A stretch of DNA of 64,000 nt. Origin: Albugo candida. Taxonomy: Eukaryota; Oomycota; Peronosporomycetes; Albuginales; Albuginaceae. Positions 34,247 through 44,773 of this stretch are shown here, one piece after another. The stretch lies in NCBI GenBank assembly GCA_905220665.1, contig CAJNAR010000156.1, forward strand, positions 62,001 through 126,000. The letters run 5' to 3'. The position numbers were made by a program, and so were the translations under genes. The notes under the pieces were generated by a model that saw only the letters and a list, made by a program, of their open reading frames with translations, made no database searches and was not told the origin of the DNA. Position 1 is the stretch's first letter. Every line of letters starts with the position of its first letter.

Positions 34247-35664
34247 TCAACCGTCGATACTGGCGGCTTTATTGCCTTCATCGATGAATTCCATTACAGC
34301 ATCCCAAGAATGTTTGTCATCTAGCAGATGCACTTGATATGAAGCTGATGCGAATTGCTTGCATAGGTATTCGCAAGGTGACACGAATAGCGTGGTCCGA
34401 GATGTGACATTAGCCTGTTGGACTCTGTTTTTGCTGCTAGACGAATCATTCTGATCGTTCAGCAAGCTTAATATGCTATAATGAAAAATTTCCGGCGTGA
34501 TTTTCTCGTGTTGTCGAGCTTCCAGTAGCCTGTCAAGTCGTTTTGATGTCTCCTCCACATCTTTTTCCAGCAGGAAGACGTGTTTGGCACCTATCGTCTT
34601 CTCAATACTCTTGATAAAAGCCTGATGTTCGTCGTGGTCCCCGGTACGTGACAGTCGATCCACATGGACGATAACATTGGCAACTACATTGGACAAAGAG
34701 CGAGCACGACATATGACTTTCGGTTCCATAATGATGAATCGGCTGTGTACCACGTTGACTTCCGATGACAGTGTATCCGATTGAGTCGCTGCTTGAAGTG
34801 CTCCTTGGACGGTACTTACCACATGCTCAAGTGCCTGAGCGAAATCGTTTGGAAGACGATGAAGCCAAGCTAACAGCAAAGCGGTGAAGAAATCGCCAGT
34901 GCCAGTGAAATATTGAGGTATCTGTGGCACTCGAATTTCATATTGTTCGCAATACTTTGTGCCTTCAATGATACGGCTGGCCACCAGACTCCACTCTGTG
35001 CTTGCACTGAGCACCTCTTGGTTAAAACTGGTGATAACAACCACATTTGGTCCCATACGATGAAGCTTTTTGCAAGCTCGAAGTGCGTCTGAAAGGCTCT
35101 TTAGAGGAATTTGTGTCAGCAATTCGCATTCAAACTGATTTGGCGTCAAAACATCTGCGATTGGGACGATACTACAGCGATACAAATCCACTTGATAAAA
35201 GTTAGCAAATGAGTACAATTAACTTTTTCGATAGCAATACCGAATTCTGCTGGGACGTACAGACGATTATGATCGCCCAGCACAGGATCACAGACGTACG
35301 TGCACGAATGAGAGTGTTTTTGATCCTTTTTCAAGAGCTCTAAAACGCGCGGAATGGATTCTAACAGCGATTTAGAACCAATGTATCCGGTCAGCAAATG
35401 CGAGTAAGCGTCAGTCAACAGCTCATTCGCCTCGAGCCCTCTCAGAATATCGTCCACGTCATCTCCCGTCAGCTGTAATCGTTTTCCGGTGCAGTGGCGA
35501 TACCCCGTGTGGTTTGAAAAATGGACGCTATTAATGGGATCAACGTCGAATCCGAGCATTTGTAATGGGAAAATAGCGACTTTGTTGCCAACATATCCGC
35601 GCACAACGTGTGACTGAATGCTTAAGACGCGTTTACAACCTTCCACCAGCTGCGTCGTGCTCAT
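34247..35664 (-). CDS. PDXK: Pyridoxal kinase with an extra C-terminal domain
   Basis: Phosphorylates vitamin B6 vitamers with ATP. Exons 35664-35241 and 35190-34247 (50-nt intron GTATTG...CAAG) give 455 residues. The start at MSTTQLVEG was chosen because VLSIQSHVVRGYVGNKVA follows directly as in the family; the frame stays open upstream to 35814. Core motifs: FSNHTGY, CDPVLGDHN, IADVLTPNQFE and the catalytic GTGDFFTALLLAWL near residue 242. The canonical enzyme ends at about EPKVICRARSL (residue 303, usual length about 310). Beyond this come about 150 further residues with alternating predicted strands and helices (ANVIVHVDRL, AKHVFLLEKDVEETSKRL, TTLFVSP, HSWDAVMEFIDEGN). I do not recognise that domain. 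Confidence 0.92.
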
Positions 35665-36568
35665 GGCGGTAAAAGAGGATAAAAATGGCGGGAGTATCTT
35701 GAAATGATTTCCATAACCCTTACTACTGCGCTGATGAGTCAAATAAGGACATACACTCTTCGCATTTGCGTATCGAAGCACAAAGAAAGTGGAGCCGATT
35801 CGAGCATGAAACATAAATTTGGAATGTATTAATTACAACTACTGCGTTTTCGTTATTTATGGCTCAGCTTCGCCTTTAATGTGCTTCTTTCAACACGCAC
35901 ACCTTCATGAGCGAGAAATTGGATGGGAAATGGGAATGTATATGACAGGGTGGGTGCAAACAGATTTTGTAGCATCCAGCATCTAGCTAATGCAATACTT
36001 TCAAGCATCAACCTCGTGCCTTTTTACTGGATGCAGTTTCTATGGTCACTGCGATTATAGTCACTCAATAAGCTGACAATCAAATGACGAGACTCTTGTG
36101 AACATCATTTAATGACTGTGCACCCGTCCACAGCGCTTCCATTCGCTTTCCACTACAAAATCACCGGCTTAAGGCTCCAAGTAGTCGCATCATTGCCAGA
36201 GAGAATACAGATATCGTATTGGTTATAAAACCATCATGTGGGCATTATCAATCAATCAAAAGAGAAATGAAAGATTTCTACCTCCGATGCATTAGATTTT
36301 GATGCAGAATGCCGATGTTTGATTGCGAACAATCGGCTCTATTGGTCGGTCCATACGGTGATGCGCTACTTTTACTAACCAGAGAATTATATATCAATAT
36401 ATATCTATGTATCGCTCGATCGCAAACTTGTACTATTTTTGCAATAAATTCAGTAATGCAACCACTTTGAATAGAGCATTTCATAAGGCAGTTGTATTAC
36501 TGCGACGTGTCTTTTCGAGACGTATTGTTCCAATCGTTTGACATAACGTTTCTATTACGACCATACAA
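35665..36568. other. Divergent intergenic region, about 0.9 kb
   Basis: Lies between pyridoxal kinase (minus) and the PX gene (plus). Only a 68-codon minus frame at 36278-36484 with no motif. No repeats or RNA gene recognised. Confidence 0.4.
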
Positions 36569-37665
36569 ATGAATTGGCTCTGTTGTTTTGCGCGACATCG
36601 CCGTACAAATGCTCGTACTGACGTCTTCATTTCGCTCTCTATTCCTTTTATAATCTCTTCTGCTTAGAGTTCCACGTCTCCAACATCGATGGAGTACATG
36701 TCGCTGTCGTCGGATGGGAACGGACTCAAGGACGTAAATCGTTTGTGGTATGTAATGCCTCTACTTTACACTCCGCATCACCAAATGTCATGGAAACAGG
36801 TGTATCGTACAATTGTCACGTATCAAAGCCATTTTTACGAAAGACTTATACGATATCGAGACTTTAAATCTTTCCACCACAGGGTAAGATACGCCTTCAA
36901 AGTCACACAGTCTATAATTCGTGCTCTATTGAAAGCTTTATTTGCGAAATGGAAAGAAATTGAAGACGCAATTCCCTCGACAAGGATGGTGGTTCTGGAG
37001 TAAGGAGACCAAAGACGTGATTCAGGCTCGTCAAGTTTTGGTACGGGAATTCGGAATGTTGTTGATTTATTCTGATTGTCATTGGATAGCTCAATGAGTA
37101 TATGCACGAAGTATGTCGAAGTGATTTATCTGATATGACGAAAAAGGCTCTCGTGCATTTGCTGAGTTTAAATTCCGATTCAAAGCCCGAGATTCAAATG
37201 TCTGATTTGAGCAATAAAAAGCAAAGTGACGAAGTCACGTTATCACCAACTTTGGATAGATCTCCTTATCACACAGCGTATCAAAGTATAGAGAACGACA
37301 AAGACAGAGATCGGATTTCGATCGGGAGCGATAACAATAGTCCGACCGAATTGGAGAAGACAGTAAAGGCAAACGATCCGGTTGTTGATGAATACTTGGA
37401 AAATCGAAATGCCCGGAAGGATCCGAGCAGTTTGGATCGAACCGCAGATTCTGATGTATCGACTGCAACAGACCCGTCACCGACAAAACTGTCTGGTTTC
37501 AATGACTTGGTGCAGAGCAATGATCGACGAATCAATTTGGAATGCAGCTCCATGTTTTCGTCACAATCGGATGAAAGTTGCGCTCGTGAAATCAACTCGA
37601 GGTTAGAGAATATCAAACACGAGCTTTTACAACCACAAAACGACAATCCCATTGAAGTAAATTGA
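36569..37665 (+). CDS. PX (phox-homology) domain protein
   Basis: Exons 36569-36622, 36668-36883, 36936-37040 and 37090-37665 give 316 residues. The first exon (MNWLCCFARHRR) uses a weaker GTCTTC donor and could be replaced by a start at 36689. The PX core spans about residues 45-145: VYRTIVTYQSHFYERLI, RYRDFKSFHHR (the RYxDF motif, with its Arg contacting the 3-phosphate of PI3P), LRNGKKLKTQFP, then QGWWFWSKETKDVIQARQ and LLNEYMHEV. The remaining about 165 residues are polar and Ser/Asp-rich, probably disordered. CC near the N-terminus could be palmitoylated. Expected on endosomes. Convergent with the kinase-phosphatase gene. Confidence 0.82.
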
Positions 37666-37830
37666 AAGGCTTTTAAATGTCTACGAAATGGCGCCGCATG
37701 TATCACTTCAATTACCCCTGTGTAGTGATATTCTACTATATATAATATATGCATTTCAGCATCGTGATACCACGTTCAACGTTACAATTTCTTTGACATT
37801 TCATCACCTGTAAAAGCGTATACATCAGCA

Positions 37831-40800
37831 TCAGGCTTCGACCTGGTTGAAAGCGATGATAATGACACTCGTGTTATCGTGCGAGAAATATTGCTGCGCC
37901 TTGAGAATCAATTCCTGTGCGGCCAGCTGTACATCCCCATGCATCCTGAGCTTCTTTGCAATGAAATTGACAGCCTGTTGCGACGTAAGCACATCAAAAA
38001 GCCCGTCGCTCGCCAGTAGCAAAAACTCGTCCTCCGGGGTCACAACATGCTCATATACGTCGGGTGTCGCTATCAAATGTCCATCCTGCTTGTGTGCAAG
38101 ATCCCCGAATCCTCGTGAGATGGCCAGAATACCGTCAAGCCTTCCATTATGCACAAAGCCTCCACTTTTTTCGATCCTTTCCTTCTCCGCAGAATTCGAG
38201 GCCTTATGATCCCGCGTGATTTCCCGAGCGATTCCATGCTTACTTGCAAGCACAGCTCGACAATCGCCGATATTGCCGACATATACCTTTGTACTCCCAT
38301 TACCAGTCATTGAATCTCCTTCCAAACAACAGGTTTCTATCATTTGCGTGTCGTTCTTTTCCTTGACGAGAATTGCGAATACTGCGGCTGCTCCCGAAAA
38401 TGAGATTGGATGCAGTGTCTGACCGTATGTGCCTCCATTCTGAGCGGCTGAATCATTATTTTGCGTGGATGTACGTCCGGGCTGCCATCTTTGATTCTGA
38501 CTTTGTAAGATCTCTGTATCGAGGCTGAGACAGCTCTCGAGAATGGCTTTCTCGGGCTGTTTCGTGAACGCTGGATGCGATACAACATGCTCCAGCAATC
38601 TGCTTTGTAGTGTCACTGCTGTGTCATCGCCATTATGGCCATCAAATACCCCAAAGAAAGCCATGGATTCGTACGTTGTCGACAGTGATGAGGTATACGC
38701 ATCCAAAGCACAGGCTGCTGTCACGACACTTTTATCCTCCATGAACGCTCGGGATCCTCTGGCTTCCGCGTATCCCGTTCGAATACTCAGCATGAGATTT
38801 TCGCGGATTTTGCTGCTTACATACACTTGTACGATGCTCTGATCACACTGCAAAAGACTCGAGTTGGCTGCAGATGCCAACAGACTCGCGACCGAATTCG
38901 ACTTGGAGAGCCCGAGCCCTCCAAGTGGAGCGAGTTCTTCATCTTCTTCCAGTACGAGTTCCATACTATTTGGTGCTCCAATAAGCTCTTCAAACGTCTG
39001 ATCCACATCCACATCGTCTTCGACATCACTGTAATCCGAGTCATCGCTCTGATTATCATCCGAGTCGCTGTCGAGCAACTCCATCTGATTGTCCTCTACG
39101 GCGTACGACTTTCCCGAATCAATTGGACTCTTCATCGGATCATCTTCATCGTCTTCGATGTGTGTGACTTCCAGTCCTTCCAAATCGATATCTTTGCCGG
39201 CATCCGAAAAGACTTTGTCTTCTTTGCTGAGTAGCGATCGTCCACTGCTGGAATTCTGTTGGAAGCTGGAGCCGTACGAGCTGATGGAACTCGAGCTTTC
39301 CCGACCTTGCGAATCCTTGTTTTTGTGTCGCCCACGAGGAAGTTTCTTGCTTGCAGATAAAGTCGCAAGTAGTGATCTCGCTCCTTCCCGCGTACTCGTC
39401 GACGATAAGCCGGTATTGGATCCGCATAGAGTGTCAAGCATTGCGATGGATGGAATTGGTGCACGTGACGCAACTGAGAAGTCATGCTCACGCGCCTGAA
39501 ACAGGATTTTTCGGCTCTGGTAATCGCCATCTTGATCCCGAAAGACTTCCGATGTGACCATAAGGAAATCTTTTTTCCTTGAGAGCGATCGTTTCATGAG
39601 AGTCGCATCCGTCTCCATCGTAGCCGACATCTGTGACTCGCTTGAGCTTCTCGAATGCATAGAGTTTGATTGTTTCGATTCGGGAAGACTCATGTCGCTC
39701 GATTCCGAATGTATGGACGCTGTACATTCGTGCATGCGGTTAATGTCCAAAAACGAGCTTTTCGAGAGTAATCGCTTTGAATGTTGCAAGCCTTTCTCAA
39801 TCTCTTCGACCGCTTTCGGATCGGTAGCGTCCAAGTACAGTGCTCCACGTGGAACAGCTTCCATTGTCGTCCTCTTTGCTGAGGCTGCAGATGCCGACGG
39901 CAACGCAACTGCAGGTAAAATGAGCTCACTGACCATTGCGCGATCGACCGATACGGCCATTCTCTTTTGCTCAAGCAGTAGATCTTTGCTCTTTTCTGAT
40001 AAATTGGTGTGGCCTTCCATGAGCTGAATGCGTTTATGTTGTCTCCACGCTCCAATAAGACTTGTCCCGTCATCGCTAACGCTGAGAGAAGCCCGACTCG
40101 AGCTTAGGAGCGGTTTGGCACGGAAGGTGCCCGAGCCGAAACCAGTTCGTCCGCTCTTGGACTCTGCACTGTGATTCCCGCTCGTTGTTCGCTGTAATCC
40201 ATTTTTGATAAGTAAATGCGCCTTCAAAAGGGATTCCGACAGACTTTGATCGATATGCTCAGGTATATTCCGAATTGCAAGCTCACTTTCATCGAGTGAT
40301 ACGCTCAACAGCGAGTTCTCCATAGCCTCGCTGTTCGTGTTGGGAACAAGCGGCTCGCTTCCTTCTTTAGTGACCCATTCGTGCGTGAAACAACCTTGCA
40401 GGGAGATGCGAAGTTTGGGGTCTTTTGTGAGCATTCGTTGGAGTAAATTCTTCAAATGGGGATCCACGCTGGTGTCCGCTTCAGAGGGGAAACAAAGCTC
40501 GTCTTTTTGTACCTTTTCCGACAACACAATCTCATTGTCCGCGAGCCAAGGCGGATGTCCGATGACCATCATGTACAGCGTTGCTCCAAGAGACCAAATA
40601 TCAACCGAAGGACCGCGATAGGTGGCGTCGATATCAAACATTTCAGGGGCCATGAATGCTGGTGTTCCTTTGGCGCCAGACAGCGTTTCTGTCTCATTCA
40701 TAATCATTCGTGCGGTCCCAAAGTCTGCGATTTTGGCAACACCTTCCTCGGAGACCAAGATATTTCCAGGCTTGATATCTCGATGGATGACTCTATGTAG

Positions 40801-42936
40801 ATGGAGGTAATGAAGCCCTAGTAGGAGATCGCGAAGATACCGTCGAGCGACTTGTTCGGTGAGTCCTCGCATGATCGCTATTTGATCCATCAGGTTGTGT
40901 TTGACGTATTCTTGGACGAGGTAGATTTTGGCACTGGAAGGATCATCAATGACTTCGACGAGCCGTACGACATTCCGATGCTGTAGTTTCTTCATGATGG
41001 CGATTTCACGACGTAAAGCATCGCGTAACGAGTCTTCCTTCCCGGCCATTCGCGAGACAAACGATTTGTGAAGGATTTTAACAGCATACAATTTGTTATC
41101 TTGTTCGTTCTGACACAATTTGACCCTTCCGTACGTTCCTTTACCGAGATCACCTTGGATCACATACTCGTTGACAACCTTTTGTCCGTTGGCAAGTCGT
41201 TGCTTGACAAGTGTTCGTGTTTCGGTCGCCTCATCGGCTTTGTCGAAAGTCGCTTCAGGAAGACATTGGCTATCAGGTTCTTGTCCAAGCTGCTCGACAA
41301 CCGCAGCGGCAGCCTGAACGATTGTTTGCTGTTCTTTTTGTAAACGAAGTCGCATCGCTCTTCTTCGAGCTTTTTCGACGTATTCTTCCTGCACAAATCG
41401 CTGAAAATGATCAGATGAAAGGCATTGCTCAAAGTCTTCGGCGGTGAGATAGAGACATTTCACAGGTCCAATGGCTCGTACTGATGCAGTTCGTGGTTCC
41501 TTATAGATAAGAGACATCTCACCAAAGACGTGCCCTTCATAAAGCCTCGTGAGCTCTTTTTCTGTCGAGTCAGCAACCAAAAGATCGCGTTCTGTGACCG
41601 CAGCTTCGCCCTTTGTAATGATATAAAACCTCGTTCCTTCTTCTCCTTGACGTACAATGTACTCGCCATCGGTAAAGTTGGCAGGTTGCAGGCGAGAAAG
41701 CACAATGTCCTGATCTCTGGAATTCAATCGTGCAAGCAGAGGTACTTGCTGAAGCATCAGACTCAGATGAACATGCCCGATACGTTGAAAGTCGTTCTGC
41801 GTCAGATACAATAGCTCCACATCGCCAATTGCCCGAACTGTTGCGGTCCGTGGGTCGTCATATATCAAAGCTAATTCCCCAAAATAATGACCGGGATATA
41901 GATGCGTGATCATCCTTTCCTGCTTGGAGCCCGGCATCGTTTTGGTGATGACAGCGCTTCCTTTCGCGATCATGTAGAAGCGATCTCCACGTGCTCCTTG
42001 TTGGACAATGACTTGACCATTGAGAAACTTGGCAGGTTTCAATGCACATAATACTTGTTCCTGTTGTTTCTGACTCAAATTACGGAAAAGTTGGACTTGC
42101 CGCATGATTTCATAAATTGGCATATTATCGCGCATAAATGGAGTCAAATGCGATTCAAAATCATCTTCTAGATCTTCAATGCCTTCATTTGGAAGAGATG
42201 ACGCTGAAGGAGAAGCTTGATTGGCGTTGAGCCATTTTGATATTTGTTCCAAGCCTTTTGAGCTTCGATTTCGCTCTAATTCAAAATAAGAGTCGGAACC
42301 GAAAGCTGTGTGATATGACCTTTGTGACAGCGTTTCAGAGCTCTGTTGTCCCTCTGCGTCATTGGAAGCTTGATTGGTGTCGTTTATATCGTCAATGAGC
42401 CAGTCACTTACTTCGATCTCATCAAAAGAGCTGACAATATCTTCATCTTCCGAGTTGGAGCTCTGATTGCTTGACATTGTGTTAGAAACTCGAGCTTCTT
42501 CACTTTGTTCCTCAATGTCAGAGTAAAAAGAAGAGTCGGAGGATTCAGAGGAGCTTTTCTCTTCATGGGGAGCGTCCACGAGATCCGTTTCCTGGCGTTT
42601 GGCTCTCGGGAGACTCGCGTTGAGCGAATTCGGACGCGTTGGACTGCGTCTTCGCTTTGTGAGAGGAGCAAATTGAGGTCGAAAGTGAGGTTTTGTGCAT
42701 CTTCGAAGTAATTTCCGTTGAGTTTGTACCAAAATGGCGCCTAAAGACGCCGATCTCTCTTCACTTTTGTCTTTTTTATCGACTTGTTGCTGCTCGTCAC
42801 ATTGCGAGCTTTTTACAGCGTTAGTAGCGCTCTGCTTGCAAGTTGAAGGAGACGAGCAATTTGCAATAGACTGTGTGGTCATATTGTTGTCTTTTGTGTC
42901 ACAGAATGCAATCTCGGGGCGTGCGTATTTGCCCAT
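37831..42936 (-). CDS. Cyclic-nucleotide-binding protein kinase fused to PP2C phosphatase
   Basis: One uninterrupted 1701-codon exon. Order: acidic Ser-rich N-terminus (1-270); two cyclic-nucleotide-binding domains (about 275-395 and 396-515) each with an intact phosphate-binding cassette (FGELALIYDDPRTATV near 359, FGEMSLIYKEPRTASV near 475); a Ser/Thr kinase (about 590-855) with GKGTYGRV, AVKILHK, HRDIKPGNIL, DFGTAR and PAFMAPEM; a 500-residue Ser/Asp-rich linker; and a PP2C domain (about 1370-1700) with FMEDKSV, FGVFDGHNGDD, NIGDCRAVL, LAISRGFGD, LASDGLFDVL and HDNTSV, covering the metal-binding Asp residues. The kinase resembles the CaMKK/ELM group more than PKG. Both catalytic sites look intact. 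Probably cAMP/cGMP-controlled, substrates unknown. Plants have a fusion with PP2C at the other end. Confidence 0.93.
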   Translation of the reverse strand: MGKYARPEIAFCDTKDNNMTTQSIANCSSPSTCKQSATNAVKSSQCDEQQQVDKKDKSEERSASLGAILVQTQRKLLRRCTKPHFRPQFAPLTKRRRSPTRPNSLNASLPRAKRQETDLVDAPHEEKSSSESSDSSFYSDIEEQSEEARVSNTMSSNQSSNSEDEDIVSSFDEIEVSDWLIDDINDTNQASNDAEGQQSSETLSQRSYHTAFGSDSYFELERNRSSKGLEQISKWLNANQASPSASSLPNEGIEDLEDDFESHLTPFMRDNMPIYEIMRQVQLFRNLSQKQQEQVLCALKPAKFLNGQVIVQQGARGDRFYMIAKGSAVITKTMPGSKQERMITHLYPGHYFGELALIYDDPRTATVRAIGDVELLYLTQNDFQRIGHVHLSLMLQQVPLLARLNSRDQDIVLSRLQPANFTDGEYIVRQGEEGTRFYIITKGEAAVTERDLLVADSTEKELTRLYEGHVFGEMSLIYKEPRTASVRAIGPVKCLYLTAEDFEQCLSSDHFQRFVQEEYVEKARRRAMRLRLQKEQQTIVQAAAAVVEQLGQEPDSQCLPEATFDKADEATETRTLVKQRLANGQKVVNEYVIQGDLGKGTYGRVKLCQNEQDNKLYAVKILHKSFVSRMAGKEDSLRDALRREIAIMKKLQHRNVVRLVEVIDDPSSAKIYLVQEYVKHNLMDQIAIMRGLTEQVARRYLRDLLLGLHYLHLHRVIHRDIKPGNILVSEEGVAKIADFGTARMIMNETETLSGAKGTPAFMAPEMFDIDATYRGPSVDIWSLGATLYMMVIGHPPWLADNEIVLSEKVQKDELCFPSEADTSVDPHLKNLLQRMLTKDPKLRISLQGCFTHEWVTKEGSEPLVPNTNSEAMENSLLSVSLDESELAIRNIPEHIDQSLSESLLKAHLLIKNGLQRTTSGNHSAESKSGRTGFGSGTFRAKPLLSSSRASLSVSDDGTSLIGAWRQHKRIQLMEGHTNLSEKSKDLLLEQKRMAVSVDRAMVSELILPAVALPSASAASAKRTTMEAVPRGALYLDATDPKAVEEIEKGLQHSKRLLSKSSFLDINRMHECTASIHSESSDMSLPESKQSNSMHSRSSSESQMSATMETDATLMKRSLSRKKDFLMVTSEVFRDQDGDYQSRKILFQAREHDFSVASRAPIPSIAMLDTLCGSNTGLSSTSTREGARSLLATLSASKKLPRGRHKNKDSQGRESSSSISSYGSSFQQNSSSGRSLLSKEDKVFSDAGKDIDLEGLEVTHIEDDEDDPMKSPIDSGKSYAVEDNQMELLDSDSDDNQSDDSDYSDVEDDVDVDQTFEELIGAPNSMELVLEEDEELAPLGGLGLSKSNSVASLLASAANSSLLQCDQSIVQVYVSSKIRENLMLSIRTGYAEARGSRAFMEDKSVVTAACALDAYTSSLSTTYESMAFFGVFDGHNGDDTAVTLQSRLLEHVVSHPAFTKQPEKAILESCLSLDTEILQSQNQRWQPGRTSTQNNDSAAQNGGTYGQTLHPISFSGAAAVFAILVKEKNDTQMIETCCLEGDSMTGNGSTKVYVGNIGDCRAVLASKHGIAREITRDHKASNSAEKERIEKSGGFVHNGRLDGILAISRGFGDLAHKQDGHLIATPDVYEHVVTPEDEFLLLASDGLFDVLTSQQAVNFIAKKLRMHGDVQLAAQELILKAQQYFSHDNTSVIIIAFNQVEA

Positions 42937-43250
42937 CTTTTATGCATTACTTCATTAAGGAGTTCGACTTTTACATGAGCATCAGCCAGCTTTTCAATTG
43001 GATATAATACTGCTTGTTATAATTTATTTAAACCAATCCTAAAGCGTACAAAAAATCGATGCCATAAGCTTCCCAGCTGCAGTAGCGCCATCTTGGATGC
43101 GTTGTAGCGACGATTGTGGGATGTTTCCTGCATAATGGATCCAGGTGCACAATGATCGCTACATCATTCCCATATCCTGATTCTTTGATTTTCGCAAACA
43201 AGCCTCTTTCTCCAATTATCGGGAGTCTTATATATCGAGGCCTTTTACGA
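42937..43250. other. Short gap, possible 3' exon
   Basis: About 310 bases. A minus frame through 43028-43342 has protein-like composition near its end (DVAIIVHLDPLCRKHP) and could be a terminal exon of the gene at 43251, but no clean phase-consistent junction was found. Confidence 0.3.
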
Positions 43251-44255
43251 TTATAGAAACTCCTTAAAACGATGCACATGCTCCATCCACCAGTCTGCAG
43301 CTTCCTTCTGGGTGAGCTTTTCCTTATCGAATACAACGGCAATCACTTGTTCTTCAAAATTGTCCTCTCTTCTTCCCATAAGAAGTGCAATTCCATCGCG
43401 CCGGGCTTTCCGATCGGTCTTCCGGTACATCGAACTCACATCAAAATGCGAAGCATCCTGTAAAACGATACGTGCTCTCGTATCGGAGGAGTCGAACTCA
43501 ACAGGAAGTCCTCCAATGCAAGTATTCTTACTCCAAAGCTCTTCCGGCCACGTGACAACCTCAGGCTTGGGAGGAGTGGCCGGTGATTCTATCACTGGTA
43601 CTATTTCCACAGCCGGATCTTCGACTTGCTCCTTTTGTATAGTGAAACAGCTTCGCTGTGAAATGCTCAATTCAGCTTTCAAAGAGTCCAATAGAGCCGA
43701 TTTCACTCTCATTTTTTGTGATGTGTGTGGCTTCTTTTTGAAAGACGCTGAACGAGGAAGCGCAGGTCGTGTGCCGCCCGAATGTCTTCCTTTACCGGTT
43801 CCCGCCTTGAAGTTCTCTACAGAGCTCGAGTTTGGACGAGGAGCTACTTGCACATGGACGTTAGACTCGTGTCCTGGAACTTTGCGGTGGATATGCTCGG
43901 AATTCGATCTCCGAATGAGCTTTGGACGGAACGTCACATCTTTATACTTGGCGGTCTCTAGACGAGTCCTTTCGGCCTCAACCTTCTCGTCTCTTCGTCG
44001 AAGCCATTCTGCTTGTCTGTCCATCATCGAGAGCTTCCCGTAAGCTTTACTTTGGTTCCCATCGTGGCAACCATCTTGATTCGATTCGGCCAGCACCAGC
44101 TCCTTACCGGCACGTAGCTTGCCCCGAATGGGGCTCGTACAAATACGTTCGCTATCTCGCATCATCAGACATGGAATATCCTGTAGTTCAAGCACTAGAC
44201 CCGAGTGAGCTCTTTCACACACAAAGATTGTTAGGTACCAATATGCTTCCAGCAC
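43251..44255 (-). CDS. Basic, partly coiled protein of unknown function; ends uncertain
   Basis: The clear part is the frame from about 44180 down to 43251. It holds RQAEWLRRRDEKVEAERTRL followed by YKDVTFRPKL, a pairing I associate with cytoskeletal and cilium-related proteins of protists; then Ser/Pro-rich linker (PALPRSASFKKKP) and a C-terminal region with ARIVLQDASHFDVSSMY and EAADWWMEHVHRFKEFL. The 5' end is unresolved: several short in-phase pieces between 44582 and 44200 could be exons, including one starting MAQRSLTSDIEALV, and more than one splice chain is possible. The annotated start at 44255 is therefore provisional. No enzyme signature. Confidence 0.55.
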   Translation of the reverse strand: MLEAYWYLTIFVCERAHSGLVLELQDIPCLMMRDSERICTSPIRGKLRAGKELVLAESNQDGCHDGNQSKAYGKLSMMDRQAEWLRRRDEKVEAERTRLETAKYKDVTFRPKLIRRSNSEHIHRKVPGHESNVHVQVAPRPNSSSVENFKAGTGKGRHSGGTRPALPRSASFKKKPHTSQKMRVKSALLDSLKAELSISQRSCFTIQKEQVEDPAVEIVPVIESPATPPKPEVVTWPEELWSKNTCIGGLPVEFDSSDTRARIVLQDASHFDVSSMYRKTDRKARRDGIALLMGRREDNFEEQVIAVVFDKEKLTQKEAADWWMEHVHRFKEFL

Positions 44256-44773
44256 TTGATGCGAGTCGATGGGAATAATGTCCCACGATGAATATGACGG
44301 AGTAGGAGCTACAATTCATTTTGAGGCAATGGAATGGAAAGAAAATAGTACATGAAGCATTACATCATCCATTCCGTCGTCTGGGAGCTCTGCACGTAGT
44401 CTTTCATCTCCAAGCCAAAGACCGAGCACCTGTGTCCGAGAATGCCACCAATTCGGCTGCTTGGTATCCTCCTCCTCCAAGAATTGTGCCTACATACAGC
44501 TAAACAGCTTTGAACGGGTCGAAGAGGTATCAGAAACGCGAACCAGAGCCTCGATGTCGGACGTAAGCGAACGTTGGGCCATACTGAGATCAATGCTCGC
44601 TGCCAAATTTAGACCTTGGTCTAAAACCACTGGCATGTAAGCCACTATCCCTGCAATCTACTAGCAACGCTCTTCAGGACCTGATAGACAGCGCCTTGAA
44701 GGCCCGACCTGTCGACAAACACCTCCGCGAACGAATTTGTAAAAGAAAACAATGACTCAATGTATCCGTTCTA

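Noticed and set aside
36745..36800. Apparent 52-nt GTATGT...ACAG intron inside the PX gene
   Set aside because: Removing it breaks the frame, while reading through keeps the PX domain continuous.
37831..42936. Two adjacent genes (kinase and phosphatase) instead of a fusion
   Set aside because: The frame is open for 1701 codons with no stop, promoter-like gap or splice site needed between the domains.
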